64,000 nt of DNA from the NCBI RefSeq assembly GCF_031877795.1, contig NC_133943.1, positions 12,703,001 through 12,767,000 of the forward strand. Direction: 5' to 3'. The position numbers and the translations under genes were made by a program. This document shows, one piece after another, positions 14,041 through 26,205 of the stretch; the stretch's first letter is position 1, and each line of letters starts with the position of its first letter. This stretch comes from Strix aluco (lineage: Eukaryota > Chordata > Aves > Strigiformes > Strigidae). A model generated the notes under the pieces. The model was given only the letters and a program-made list of their open reading frames with translations. It did no database searches and was not told the origin of the DNA.

Positions 14041-16419
14041 CCAGCTCAGCATCACAAGCACAGTGCTGCAGAACTGCAGCATGACCATTACAGTGCAGGG
14101 AGGCTTCAGCCTTTTTAGTAAGCACTGCTAAACGAACCAGAGGAAAGGTGGAATGTAATTATTGTGACTGCGCAATGAGAAATGGGAGGTCCAAACGAAA
14201 CTCCATCTCCCTGTTTCTATTTCACCAGCCTGAGAGCATCATTATGGTCAGTGACCCAGAGGCAGGATATTCCCAGCCTCTGAGGGTGCGAATGATTTAG
14301 TGGAGGAAAGAAGTTCTTCAATAAATAAAACACCTTTCCTACAGCTGTAGGTTGTTCTGTCCTGGAAAGCATTTCTGACATTTTAAAATTGAAACAAACT
14401 GTTTTTATCTAAGAGATTAATTGCTGCTGCTGGAGCACCAGGGCCCTGAACCAAACTATGATTTAGTTGTACCAGACACTATTCGTATCTGAAATGACAC
14501 AATGCTTGTTCCAAAGAGGCTGAAGTCTAAAGAGAAGGCATACAAAGGAAGTATTATTGCCTCTATTTTATCCACAATGAAAGAAGGCTCAGAGAAATGG
14601 CATGGTTTGCCCATAATCAAACAAGAATTGTTGGAAAAGCCACCTCTGCAGTCTTGAGGTGTCCTGAGTCCCTGGTAATCTTCCGTGAACAATTTCTTAG
14701 AATAGCTCACTGAAGAACTTAGCTGATCTTTGTTCTTATTAGCACACATTTAGCATTTGTCTGTTTGCTTAGCATTAAAGTATCTGTAGTCATGTTCCTG
14801 TTTTTAACTTTTGATGTCTATCAAGAATGTAGTCATCTTAAGAGGTTATTATTTGACACAAGAATGAGACTTTATAACATCATGCAAAAGGTTTTAGCCA
14901 GTACCTAGAGATAATGACATACAGAAATGTGTTCCTTCGGCCCTATTTTTTATTGAATTCAACTCTTTGCTTCTTTGCTGATCTATGTGAAATGCCTTGG
15001 GTGACTCAGGCCAGGCTCCTAATTAGTTATCTTCATTAATCAATCTCTATCTAATGTACTTCCTGTGCCAAGTGAAGGGTTGTGTTCAGCACTCTACCGG
15101 AGAGGCCAATGTGATTTTCCTTCATTCACGGAACAAGCGTCTTCTGAGCAAAGGAGCAGTGTGCTGGGATTAGTTGTTGAAGATAAAGCAGCTTAAATGT
15201 GTTCCTATAATTTTTCTTAGACCAAATTCATTAATAGAGCCTGGCAATAAAAAGAATAAAAAAAGGAAGATATAATAAGCACTTGCAGTTCCAGGGAAAC
15301 AAACTGATTGGGTCAAGTTCAGCAAATGTTTTCATCAGAAGAGAATGAAAAGGAAACAAGATGTGAAGTGTTTTGACATTTTATTTCAAAATCATATTTC
15401 AGTTTATTATTTGCCTGTACTTTTAAAAGGAATTAAAAAAAGATATGCTTCTAGTGTAAACACAAAAATAAATGAACTGGAGGTTCATTTGTTTTAGTCT
15501 TGTTTTGCCAGAAACAAACATGAAACATTTCTATTGTGCATCAACCTAAAGCAGTAGTGCCTGAGTGATGGTGCGGTCACATATCCACTAGGCATTATCT
15601 GCACACCTCCACTTTTGGAGATGAGGACATCCCTCACATAGCTACAGTGACTTTCCTCATACTGTACGGGAATGCCTTGGCCCTTGTCTGACTGGGATGG
15701 TCTGGGAACGTGTCCTGGAGCTGCAGGTCATTAGAGCAAGCGGCAGCCAGAGCTGGCTTGTAAGAGTGAGAGAACAGGCGAGCTTCAGCTGAGGAAAACA
15801 TCCTTCAGGAATGATGGAACAAAGGAAAAAGAAAGGAGAGAAACAAGTGTATTGATGGATGCTTTCTTTGTTTTCTGTGACTTGTCAGATACGAAAAAAG
15901 TCCTTTTTTTTTTCCCAACGGTATGTTTCTCTCACATGAGGGCTTTGCTTACTTCAAGAACTGTCTGCTAATTTTAAATCTGAGGAGGCACGTAGAAGTC
16001 TTACAAAATGTACTGAAGGCTGGATTATGTGGGCTGGAGACAGCTGTTTTTAAAACCTCTAACTGAAATTTAGTAAAGAATGATGAGTGCTTAATTCCAG
16101 CTCACAAGGTCTGAACAGCATTATTTGATTTAAAGATAATTAAGATATTCAATGTAACTGCTCAGAGTGGAAAAAAAACCCCAACTTATCATGAGATAGA
16201 GACAAATTTGTATTTACATTTAAAATCAACATTGCTGTCATATCCATATAAATAATTTAGCAATCCAAATGTTTTCATGAGATCTGGATTTTCATCATTC
16301 AGCTGCAATAGGAAAATGGGACTTTTGATGGTATTTCTGTGGATTTTGCCCATGTTTTCCCAAAGGACTGCATCATCTCAAAGGAGGAATGGTCCACTGA
16401 TATTTGCTCCCCTTTACTT

Positions 16420-16445
16420 AAAAAAAATAAATAAATAAATAATAA
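16420..16445. repeat. (AAAT)n low-complexity repeat
   Basis: An A-run followed by about four AAAT units. Simple sequence in HTR4 intronic DNA. Confidence 0.85.
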
Positions 16446-19400
16446 GACTAGGACAGAATTCAAATTTGACTAGGACAGTTTAGGAATTTAGGAGTATTTT
16501 CTCCTTGGTGCTGATGCTGCTTGAGACATTAAGTCCACTGACTAGATGGGTTTTACACACAGATAACTGATGATCCCTCCCCAAGACTGGAATAAAAGAC
16601 ATTCAAGGCAAAGGAAGGTCCCTGTTGTCAGGCTTGTTGCAGAGGATGGACTTAATTTTTTTTGCCACATGACTGTGCTTTCCTGGGCCTGGCTGCAGAG
16701 AGACAAATACCGACCACATCTGGTCGGCTGTTTCTCCACCAGAGCTCCAATAGGTGATTCAGCAAATCATCTACCCAGCCACTTCACTCAGATAATCATA
16801 CCATATCTTTATGGGCTCTGCAGGCTGTCAGCTTGCAATGAAGAGAAATAGTCATAGGAGGAGGGGATGGAGACATTCGTCTGTCGTCCAGACGAACTCC
16901 GCTCCCAAGCAGAAGCAGCAGCCGGCCATAATGACGGCTTCACCATCCCCACGCCTGGGTTCGTCTGGTTTGAAATCCAGCTTCCTCCAGCCCTCTTGGG
17001 TGGGAGCCCTGTGCTTGAAAGAGCACAAGAGACAAACATTAAGTATATCTCTACAGAGTTAAAGGAATATATCTGATATTTGAGGGAGTTCTCTTGGAGC
17101 AGTTCTCGTTGTGTTTTCTGAGTTCATGCACTCTTTTTATATTCATTGGTTTCCTGTACATTTAGAAGATAAATTCTCTCTGAATTGGCTTCTGTTGGAC
17201 AAAGCAGGTCACAGGTAGTCATGTGCAGGTGCAGTGAAAGACCTACCTTTAGTAAACTCACCTCCGATAACGTGCTGGTCTCCTCTGGGCTGCATCAATC
17301 AGATGCAGCACAAGCATGATACACAATAAGCTTAAACCTTATTGCTAGGAAATCCTGCAAGTATCTTGCTCATCTCGGAAGAGAGGAAGAGATGAGAAAC
17401 CCACAAAGAAACAGCAGGACCTATTCATCCTAGATCTATTGTTAGTTTGCAGCATTGAATATGAAATTGATTTACGATGTTCTGCTATGTTGATACATAT
17501 CAACAAAAAGACAACGAGCTTGTAACATCTGGTTCCATTTTGCCCCAGGAATCGTGTTGAGTAGATAGGGGTTATTCTTCTTATCCTGTTATACTGATTT
17601 TCTACTGACGGCTAAATGTGGAAGTTCACTTTAGTGGCTGGAAGCATGAGTCATTCACTCAGAGATTACAGAGTTACTAGAAAGCTTTTAATTTTATGGA
17701 GTCTATGAACCTAATTGTGAGAGGGACAATTCTGCACTGACCTTTTGAAAATTAAATATGCAGCTGTATTAAAATCAAATGTTTCATGAAAATACATTTA
17801 ATTTGGATTATGTGTATTAATTTTTTTCAGCAGAAAATGGGAGTGAAACAACATATTTTTTTCACATTTCATTTTGACATTTTGTGTATTTCAGATTTAA
17901 AAATTTTTTTTGCCTCTTTCAAAATGAAAAATGTCACACAATAAAATAATAAATTCCAGAGATTCTTGGATTTTACATTTATATTCTTCTCAACTTTCTG
18001 ACTGTTTCCCAAGATTTCCCAGTTTTCCAAAATGTCAAAAGCATCTTTTCAGGAAGACAATAGCATTGTCATCTTTACCCTTAGCTCCTGTAACCCTGGA
18101 GGGCACTCCAACGCCACAGGCTCTTTCCTGTGTTCTGAAAAACATGCTCAAAGTTTATTCCTGGCCCACTGGGATTCAGGGTGGTCTGAGTGATCTTTCT
18201 TGGGTGCTTCCATCATAGATATGGCTAAGTGATGATGCCAACCAGAAGCCGCACTGCACTTAACGACATCTCTATCATCTACAGATAATCATTTACTGTG
18301 TGTTAGTGACTGCTATAAAATACAGAATTAAAAGACTGTTTTCTACCTGCTCCTGAAACAGGAATAAAGTAAACAGATGCATCACTGTCTGGGATAACTA
18401 ACAAACAGTCATCTTAAGCTGTTCTCTTTTTCCCTCTCTTTTATAGTGCATTTATGAATTATGTTGTTTGCATTTATAATTATGGGACTGAACAGATGGT
18501 GGAAGGCTTATTTCAGAATGATGTGTTCATTAAAATAACCTACTCTGGTCTGCCAAGTGATTGTTAACTGTAATCCCAATTTGATATTGAAGAGAGTTAG
18601 TTATTCTTTCTCTGTAAAACATCTGAAAGAAACGGAACTATGGATACTATATTGAGTGTGAAGCTACAATAATGGTGCTGCACATATTCCAGGTGGGAAA
18701 CCACTGAAGAGTTTTGCAGCTGTGAGAGAAAGAAAAATGCAGGGAAAGTTAAGTTGTGGACCAACACAATTGTCAAATCTAAAAAAAGTTTCATGTCTTT
18801 ATTCAATTTGAAAGCTCAGTTCTGCTTAAAACGTGGCTCCAGCCAGCTTCTACCTATGCACAATCTCTTTCTACTGTCTACTGTCTTAGGTAGTTGGGTT
18901 CAATAATGGTAGATTCCATTATTAAAAATGGAACTCTCTGCTCATGTAAAACTTAAATCTTCACAGGTTATCACATCTTACATAGTAACATCTTGTCTTT
19001 CTCTAGTCCTAACAAGTGTTTACTGGGTGCTTCTGCAAATAACAAGAGATTTTGTGATGTAACTGGGAGCGATCATCACCTATTTGCCTTCCTTCCTGGA
19101 AATCTTACTGTACCAGCTTCACTTTACCACTTTCATCATCTTGCAAGGTGTGTGATGGCTCTGGAGACAATTCTTTGCACTTCAACTCTTTTGCAGTATT
19201 TTATTTCTGAGATCTCCTGCCTCACTATTTTCACATCAAGATTTCAGGATCTGGTCTGAACATGGATGAAAGCAGAGACACAGCATCAAGGTTGCTTTTG
19301 TTGAGTTTGAAGGAGTCTCTATTTCTCCAGTTCTGGCTATTATCCAGGTTCTCATTCCTTGCCCTCACATCTCCTTGTGCATATTTCCTACCCAGGCTAC

Positions 19401-20056
19401 CTCAAGATGCCACTTGTAGCAGATCTTCCTCACTCCATGGGCAGTCTGAGGGCTGTGCTGCTGGTTGGCTGCTCAGAAACATAGTTTACAGCTCTCCTAC
19501 AGCTGAAAGCTTTGCTCTTCTGTACCAAAGCATCTCTTGTACCCCACAGCTGTGGGACAACCATGGGGTCATCAGAATTTTGCAGGCAAAACTCAGCAGA
19601 AATAGGGGACAATGAGATGCAAAGGCGCAGGACTCGTGTCTGCCTGTCTGAGCCCACTGGGAGCAGAACCAAAGGTAGCCAAAGGAAATGGGAGAGCAGT
19701 GGAAAAGTTGATGGTGTTCACTAGGAATAACCAGAATAACCAGAAATATCTGTGTTTTCTGGGTTGCCTCTGCAACCATTGTCACAACCTTCAAAGATGC
19801 AAATTGGCTGTACTAAAGTTGTTACTGAGACGTTTTCTGGGATCCTGGAGGGAGTTTCTAGTTGCATATGAAGAAAGAAACGTATTTTGAAATGTTTCAT
19901 TTGGAGTGCTGGCAATCAACAACTGGAAAAAGGAGAAAATTGAAGAGACAGGCAGATGAGTGCACTCTTATACAAAATTGCCAATATCACAGTGCTTAGA
20001 TCAGTCACCTTGATAAAGGGCAGAAAAAGGCCTTGAACCTGAATTGGAGTCTGCTC

Positions 20057-20087
20057 TTTTTTTCTTTCTTTTTTTTTTTTTTTTTTT
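20057..20087. repeat. Poly-T tract with interspersed C
   Basis: Pyrimidine tract of about 31 bases, including an uninterrupted run of about 19 T. No adjacent retroelement body or target-site duplication was recognised. Confidence 0.85.
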
Positions 20088-23042
20088 CCTGTCTCATGAG
20101 AAGTTACAGACTTGCTCCAGATCAGAAATGGGGAAAGTATTTGAAACTGTGAAAACTTTTGGAGAATGGGAAAAGCATTTTCTATACTGCTGATTTTAGC
20201 TTGAAACTCATTATTTTTGACCTATCAAGACTTAATAATTGCATGTTTCTCAGATGCTCTGACCTTCCTTAAACATCCACTCCAACCTATTAAACCTCCT
20301 AGTTCTAAACTAAATTAGCCTGTACATTTTTTCAGGGCATGCACTGTCTTCAAAAGGAGCTTGCCAGAGCTCAGCACAACAGATTTCTGCTTTAGTATGC
20401 TACTGTCAGGAAAACATGAATAGATTTAGAATTTTCAGTTTTGGTTTTGTTGAAATTTAATGTTTGGTTTAATTTGGAATCTTTCATTTGGAATGCAAGG
20501 AGTTGACAAAAAAAAAGATTAAAATTCTAAAAATTTTAATATTAGTAAAATTAATAAAGGACAATTCCCCAAAACAACAACAAATTTCAATGCCTTAAAA
20601 TGAAGAATTTCACTTGTCATTTTTACAGAATTATTGCTTCTTAATTTTTTTTAAAAGACAAATTCATAGAACTGGCACAAACTCAGGGAAACTTTCAGTG
20701 CCGCAAAACCTGTAGATTTCTTTCTTTTCTTATTCTTTCAAATTTTTAAGCATGTCACAGTTAAAACTTGCTTCTTGCCTGACTCTGCCATGCCTGAGTT
20801 CCCTCCATCATTCCAGTAGGGAGTCACTAATGAACCACCAGCAACAAAGCCCAAATCCCAGTACAGGCGTGTCCCAGGACCACAGTTTCATTTCAGTTAG
20901 GGGTAATTTTCCTGAATTTTGTGAGTGTGGGGTCAGTAGGAGACTCTCACAGGCTAGCACATCTGTAAGGTCACTGTTACAAGCCAGCGGTGGAGTATAT
21001 TACAGGCTTCAAACAATTTAAAGTGAACAGCTAAGAACACCACTTATTTCAAAGAATTTGAATCAAGGATTTTATCTCTAGTCTTGTATTACCAGGGGGT
21101 ATTTAGAAACTCTGGCAGTAACTATTCTGCATTTATAATGTAGAGATTATCAAAAAGATTTGCAAATACTATGACACTTGGTGCTTATCAGCTTTTTGCA
21201 TAGTTCATGTCTAAACTTGCCCAGACTTTGCAGCCATTTGTGTAGCCAGCCGAGATGCAATGCGAGCCATCCTGGCAGTGCCAGTAACAGACATAGTACC
21301 ATAAATGCACCCATCCACCTACTTCTGCACCAACATTGACCTCTTGGTGTCTGAATGCATGCGCAAAATCTCTTCTCTGCCTGGTGACAATATGTCCTTC
21401 ATTTTCTGGGCAGAGGGGGAATGGATTTAGGCGGCAAAAGTCCCAGGGAGCAGAGAGTTGACAGCTCCCAGTATCCCCCCGCCCCTCATAAAAGCAAACC
21501 CTTCCCCACCCAGTCCAGAGACAGCTGCAAAACCTCACCTCAGTCTCCAGTGAACGTCAGGACAACAGGAACCACTTTCTGCCAGTTCAAAAATGGAAGC
21601 AATTAATAATGTAAACAGGTGTATTGGGAAAGGATTGCTAAACAGAGAGCAAAGACAGCTGTGCACCTACAGTGGGTTTAGGATGGCTGTGGCTCCCTCT
21701 ACTAATCTGCCTTCAGCCTGGCTGAAAGCTTCACCATGCTCGGACAGGTGTGGGCATTTATTTTGTTCTTTTTCTCTCTGCTATTATTATGACACTCTAG
21801 GTAAAATTATTTCACCTGACAGGGTTAAAGAGACGGAGGCTGCTGACGGAACACTAAGCCCACTCTTCAGAGGCTTTGGAAAGTGCAGGAGATGCTGCCA
21901 CACAATTCCTTTAGCCCATTAGTGATTCAGCTGTAGATGGGAAAGGCTGTCTTTGCTCTCTGTCAGTTTGTTATTAATGAGAAGTATCTACTAATGCGAT
22001 CCAAACCCTCACAGAGTACCTGCGATGGGCCCCTTGCCCTTTACAGCAGCCACCAGGATTAACTGCCTGCAGGCTGATGAACTCGAGTTTGCAGGGAGCT
22101 TAAGGAAGAAGGACAGATATGAGTGTTCAGAGCAAGGACTATGGTTAAAAATCAGGGGAGTAATTCATGGGTAAAACAGCTGCAGAACTGCAAGCTGTGC
22201 TTCCCAGGCGCTTCTGCTGGTGCAGAGGAGCCATGGGCATGTGTAACCAGTGTAGGCAGCTTTACGCAGATACTGCAAGCATGAAAGGTTCGTAGGAGGC
22301 ATTTCTGGGAAAAAGCAGATGCCTTCCAATTCCTGTCCATTCCCCACTGCCCAAAGGACCCCAGGCACCATCTCCAGAGAGGCTCCTTTCTGGAAACTGG
22401 ACGAGTGGCTGCAAGCTCTGATAGAGGGATGGCCCACATACCATCAGGGTATTGCTTCCCCTCCTCCTGGGTCATGCTCTGTCAAAGAAATGGATGCTTT
22501 TGTGTTTAGAGCCAGGAACCCTGCCCCAAAATTGCACTGCTTTCTGCTTTTCAGCAAGACAGGCATGATCCTGGGGGACAGAGGTGGATGCTAGGAGTTT
22601 GCTCATCAGGAGAGGACTAAGCAGGGACCCCAGGCTCCATGAAAATGGTGACTGTTTTTTATTACGGTTGGAGAAGCCAAAGACCAGCAATTTTTCAGCT
22701 TTCCTTCCTTAATAAATTGTACAAGTTGGTGTGGGGGATGGCTCTGCAGGGAATGAAAGTGGGAAGATTACAAACAGCCACTGTCTCCCCTTGGTGTTTC
22801 CACCCCAGCTTTTGCCAATTTCCCAGAATAATGCTGGAGCAACTTGTTCTGGTCATGGACCTATGGAGGGTAAAACCACACAGCTCCCCTTCACTGTGCT
22901 GAGAGCTAATCAAACCAGTTAATTAAAGAGTCCATTGGACTGTCAGAAACAGCAGGAGATGCAGAAGCAATTATCTCCAAATTGGTCATCATCACAATTA
23001 AAATACCATTTGGCAAGTATGTGAATAGCCTGCAGCATGGTC

Positions 23043-23052
23043 CCTTTATAGG
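23043..23052. promoter_or_regulatory. Perfect CArG box (SRF-type site) in HTR4 intron
   Basis: CCTTTATAGG matches the CC(A/T)6GG consensus exactly. The surrounding 22.9-23.1 kb is free of repeats and contains further homeodomain-like cores (ttaattaa at 22919, ttattgggctttattac). This is the look of a conserved intronic enhancer. HTR4 is expressed in gut and heart muscle in mammals, so an SRF site would make sense. Motif evidence only. Confidence 0.3.
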
Positions 23053-25562
23053 TGGTAATACATTTTCATTATTGGGCTTTATTACTGGGTGGTGGTGTTT
23101 ATGATCTGAGTAAAGCTGTCAGGTGAAATGACAGTAACACTCGCCCCCAGTTCTGGGAGGAGTTGGATACAGAGGGCAGAGGCAGCCTGGGTTGCTATTT
23201 GTAACTGAGCTTTGTAGCTTGATGTGCCAGCGTATACAGATTCCAACGAGGGAACTCATTATAGGCAGGAAAGCTGAACAACTAATTTGTTGCAGGTAAT
23301 TTATTTAATGCATTTAAACATTTTAATTTTTTTTTCCTGCTCACATACTATGGTTTCCTCAAATGTATTCATTACTCAAACCTACTTGATATTTTCTCTT
23401 GATAAATTTCTCTTGAAACATTCAGCCCACACATGCAGGGTCCGGGTGTTGTTTTCTTCTTGCAGTCGGTAAAATAAATCCCACGGTGCTTGACTTCTCA
23501 GCTGGGTGAGAGCTGAGGCACATTAGGTGTGCGTTTCTGTAGGTGAGGCAAAAATGAGTTTCAGGTGCAGCTGAAACTTGCTTCACATAGATAGTGATGA
23601 CTGAAAAATTAATTATATTTTCAGAGAGCAGATCAGTTAAGACAGGGTGGTGTGAAAAAAAAGGAGGGCTGTTATAATCCTGTCTTTTATCCGACACTAA
23701 ATTGGTGCCCTGTAACTGGCAGGTAGCTTTGAACTTTCATTTGAAGGGAAAAACTACAATATGTGAAAACAATCCTGGTAACGCAAAGGCCTGCCAGCAG
23801 AGGACTCCTTTAACAGTTTCCTGGAGATGTTGGTAAGATTTTTAGGAATGATGTGCCAGTACCAGAGCAAGCCATCACCCCTGCGGTGCAGCTTTTGCAC
23901 CCTGCCTACAAATGCTCTTTCCTCCTCTCCTACCGTCCTCTTTCCCCACAGGGTAAACAGCTGGAAGTGCTGAGCTAACTGCCAGAGGCTTCAGACACTT
24001 TGTGCCACAAGAGATCCTGGGACACCTTAATGACTTCTCTTTAGTTTAATGCATCTTTGTAACAAACGGCATCACCTGCTAAATTGCTGATCTTGCACAA
24101 CTGTTTTCTGACTACTGCAGAAGAAGAAAGGTTTGGCTCCTTGGATATCCTGTATGAAGTCAGCTTTCAGTGCCTGTCTGTTGTGCTTCTGCGCAAGTCC
24201 CAAGTTGCTCTGAACTGTGTCTGCCTTGTTCACAGAGCGGGGTGTCTCCTGGCTCTCATCCTCTGTATCACCATTTGTAGCAGAGACTTTGCCATGCTGA
24301 AGGTCTCTTTGGTGGATTGCGTCACACAATGTGCCATGTCTTACCTGGTATATGAAATTAAAATTATGTTATGACTTGTATGCTTCATGGTCATCTAACT
24401 GGAGTGTCTGTTCAGTGTTAGATGCGGAATGTCTTTTCCTGTTTCTTACATCAAGTCTGTATCTTGTTGGTAGAACTAACACATTTTTTGAAATTTATGA
24501 TCATTATTTAAAGTGATGGATATATAGTGACCTGTATTAAGGCAATCAAGCCTGACAATGTTGAAAAACATCATCTAATACATTAGAGGGTAAATTCCTC
24601 CAGGAATATTCACCAGGGCAAATTCAGACAGGCAGTACAGTTTACACCCTAGCTTCACTTTGAGTCCATGCCTGGCTCACCTACTGGAATTAACAGATAC
24701 ATCACTTGTAGGATATTCAGACATCTACTTCAGACATTTCAGTGGCACTGTAAGCACCTTAATTAGGAGCCTAGTTCCCAAGTATACTCAATGGAGGAAG
24801 AGATGCATCCAGATTAATAATGCCAAGTAAATTGATGTCATAGTATCAGTTTTTGAATATGTAGACAATGAGGAGTCCCTGACCTTTTTTCTAATGATTA
24901 TTCAAACAAATCCTGAGGCTGATAGTACTTCTTTTCCCTCTGCTAATAGCAGGACAACTGATACATTATTCTATTTCCTTAGGCTTTTTTCTTTTTTTAA
25001 TCTTTATTCGGATGTGGATATTTCAGGTATGTCTTGGATGTTTGTTACTAAGAGAAATAATATATCTACATCTCTAAACACTCAGGAGAGGAGAGTCTTA
25101 GCAGAGACCTGATTTCCCTGATATGCATTTGGACTAGGGAAAAATATGTTTTTACAGTTATTTTTGCAGCTTCCTACTTCTGGACCTACTTGAAGGATGA
25201 TTTGGTTCAGTTTAGTTTAAATGAAACGGACTGCCAAGGCAAGATACCTGGCTTGCTCTGTACCCTTCAGGGGGTTTGCAAGCAAGAATGATTAAATGTG
25301 AAATTCTGGAAAGATATGCTAAATCAGTTTTACTTGTTAGCCAACATTTTTGCTGTCACCTCAGATTTGCTTATTCCTACTAAGCACTGCACACCACTTA
25401 GGGAAAAGAGCGGCATGTCATTAGCAAATGAAATCAACAGTTCTGTTCAGAAAGCCATGTTGAGATGGGCAGCAGGAAATAGGCTGGTAGATGAGGCACA
25501 GGATAAGAGATAATGTGGAATTCCTTACAGCAGAATTCTGCTTTTCCGTATCTGGCCCAAAG

Positions 25563-25687
25563 CCTGGAGAAATATCAGAAAGGTTTATATATGACATGAT
25601 ACCTCCAAAGGACATAAAACCTAAACAGCGCTGGTTTGATACTAGAATTGGCACTAAACCCAACTTTGCAAAAGACTACTTTCTTCT
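25563..25687 (+). other. Exon-like open segment of unknown identity
   Basis: An open frame running from 25491 has a possible acceptor (cccaaag) before 25563 and a strong donor consensus (gtaagt) beginning at 25688. The encoded stretch is rich in Lys, Pro and aromatic residues and includes IPPKDIKPKQRWFDTRIG. I do not recognise the protein. The donor phase (2) matches the acceptor phase of the HTR4 tail exon 430 bases downstream, so splicing to it would keep the frame. The possible acceptors of this segment (phase 0 or 1) do not match the phase-2 end of the common HTR4 exon. A chance open frame is quite possible. Confidence 0.25.
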
Positions 25688-26117
25688 GTAAGTGGAAATG
25701 CCCTGAAATGTTGGTCTTGGTTTCGTCTTAAACAGCATTCACTTCCCAAGCTGGTCTCAAATGATTCTTTAAATGCTTGCATTGAAGACATTAACTGAAT
25801 TACCTTCAGGTTAGTCTACCTACAGATGATCAGTGTTTCTTAGTTCTTTGGTCTGGCTTCTCTCATTACCAGCTGCACCTTAGATACATGAAAACCAACA
25901 GGTTCTTGGTTTTCAGGGATTGCCTTGACTGCATCAAAATGAAGATTTGGTTTCCTGTTATGGAGCAAAGTAGGGATTCACATTTGCTTAATGTGGGATC
26001 TGGATATTTGCAAGAAGTACTGTCTTAAGATGTACTTTGGAGTTTTCAAGAATTTATTTTGCATAATCTTGTCCTTTTAACTAGCACTAACAAATCTTTA
26101 TGTTTTTCCACTCCCAG

Positions 26118-26205
26118 GTACGCTGTTTTACGTAATGGGCATCATCAGGAACATGAGAAGCTTCCCATCCACAATGACCCTGAATCCCAAGAGTCCTGTT
26201 TCTAG
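26118..26205 (+). CDS. HTR4: HTR4 alternative terminal coding exon, 5-HT4(a)-type C-terminal tail
   Basis: This exon encodes the last 28 residues of the 5-hydroxytryptamine receptor 4 splice form whose tail ends in Ser-Cys-Phe. The intron ends in a pyrimidine-rich tract followed by CAG just before 26118. The first base completes the split Arg codon of the common exon (phase 2). The frame then reads from Tyr (26119) to Phe, with a TAG stop at 26203-26205. The core HEKLPIHNDPES is nearly identical to the mammalian tail; the differences I see are Thr to Ala, His-Arg to Arg-Asn, Leu to His and Leu to Gln. In mammals the receptor is a Gs-coupled plasma-membrane GPCR that raises cAMP. In this splice form the final residues bind PDZ proteins such as SNX27 and NHERF, and the penultimate Cys is a palmitoylation site; both are kept here. 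A 115-codon open frame at 26135-26482 is an out-of-frame shadow. Naming of the (a) and (b) forms follows my memory of the human isoforms. Confidence 0.93.

Larger units (their letters stand above)
1..26117 (+). other. HTR4: HTR4 intronic sequence (upstream of the terminal exon)
   Basis: This stretch lies upstream of the HTR4 terminal exon at 26118 and is inferred to be intron. None of the reading frames contains the conserved seven-transmembrane exons of the 5-HT4 receptor; the large common exon with TM5-TM7 should give an open frame well over 60 codons and is absent, so it must lie left of base 1. I looked for the other alternative tails known in mammals (for example the one ending in SDT) and did not find them. 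The many open frames here are short, overlap on both strands and lack flanking splice signals. Contents that can be named are listed separately: microsatellites, CR1-like scraps, homeodomain and CArG-type motif clusters, and one exon-like segment at 25563-25687. Confidence 0.75.

Noticed and set aside
19262-19615. 117-codon plus-strand frame in a cluster of overlapping frames on both strands
   Set aside because: Low-complexity Leu/Ser composition, no recognised family, and equally long frames on the other strand.
21188-21538. 116-codon minus-strand frame rich in Trp and Cys
   Set aside because: No domain or splice context recognised and other frames overlap it; treated as chance.
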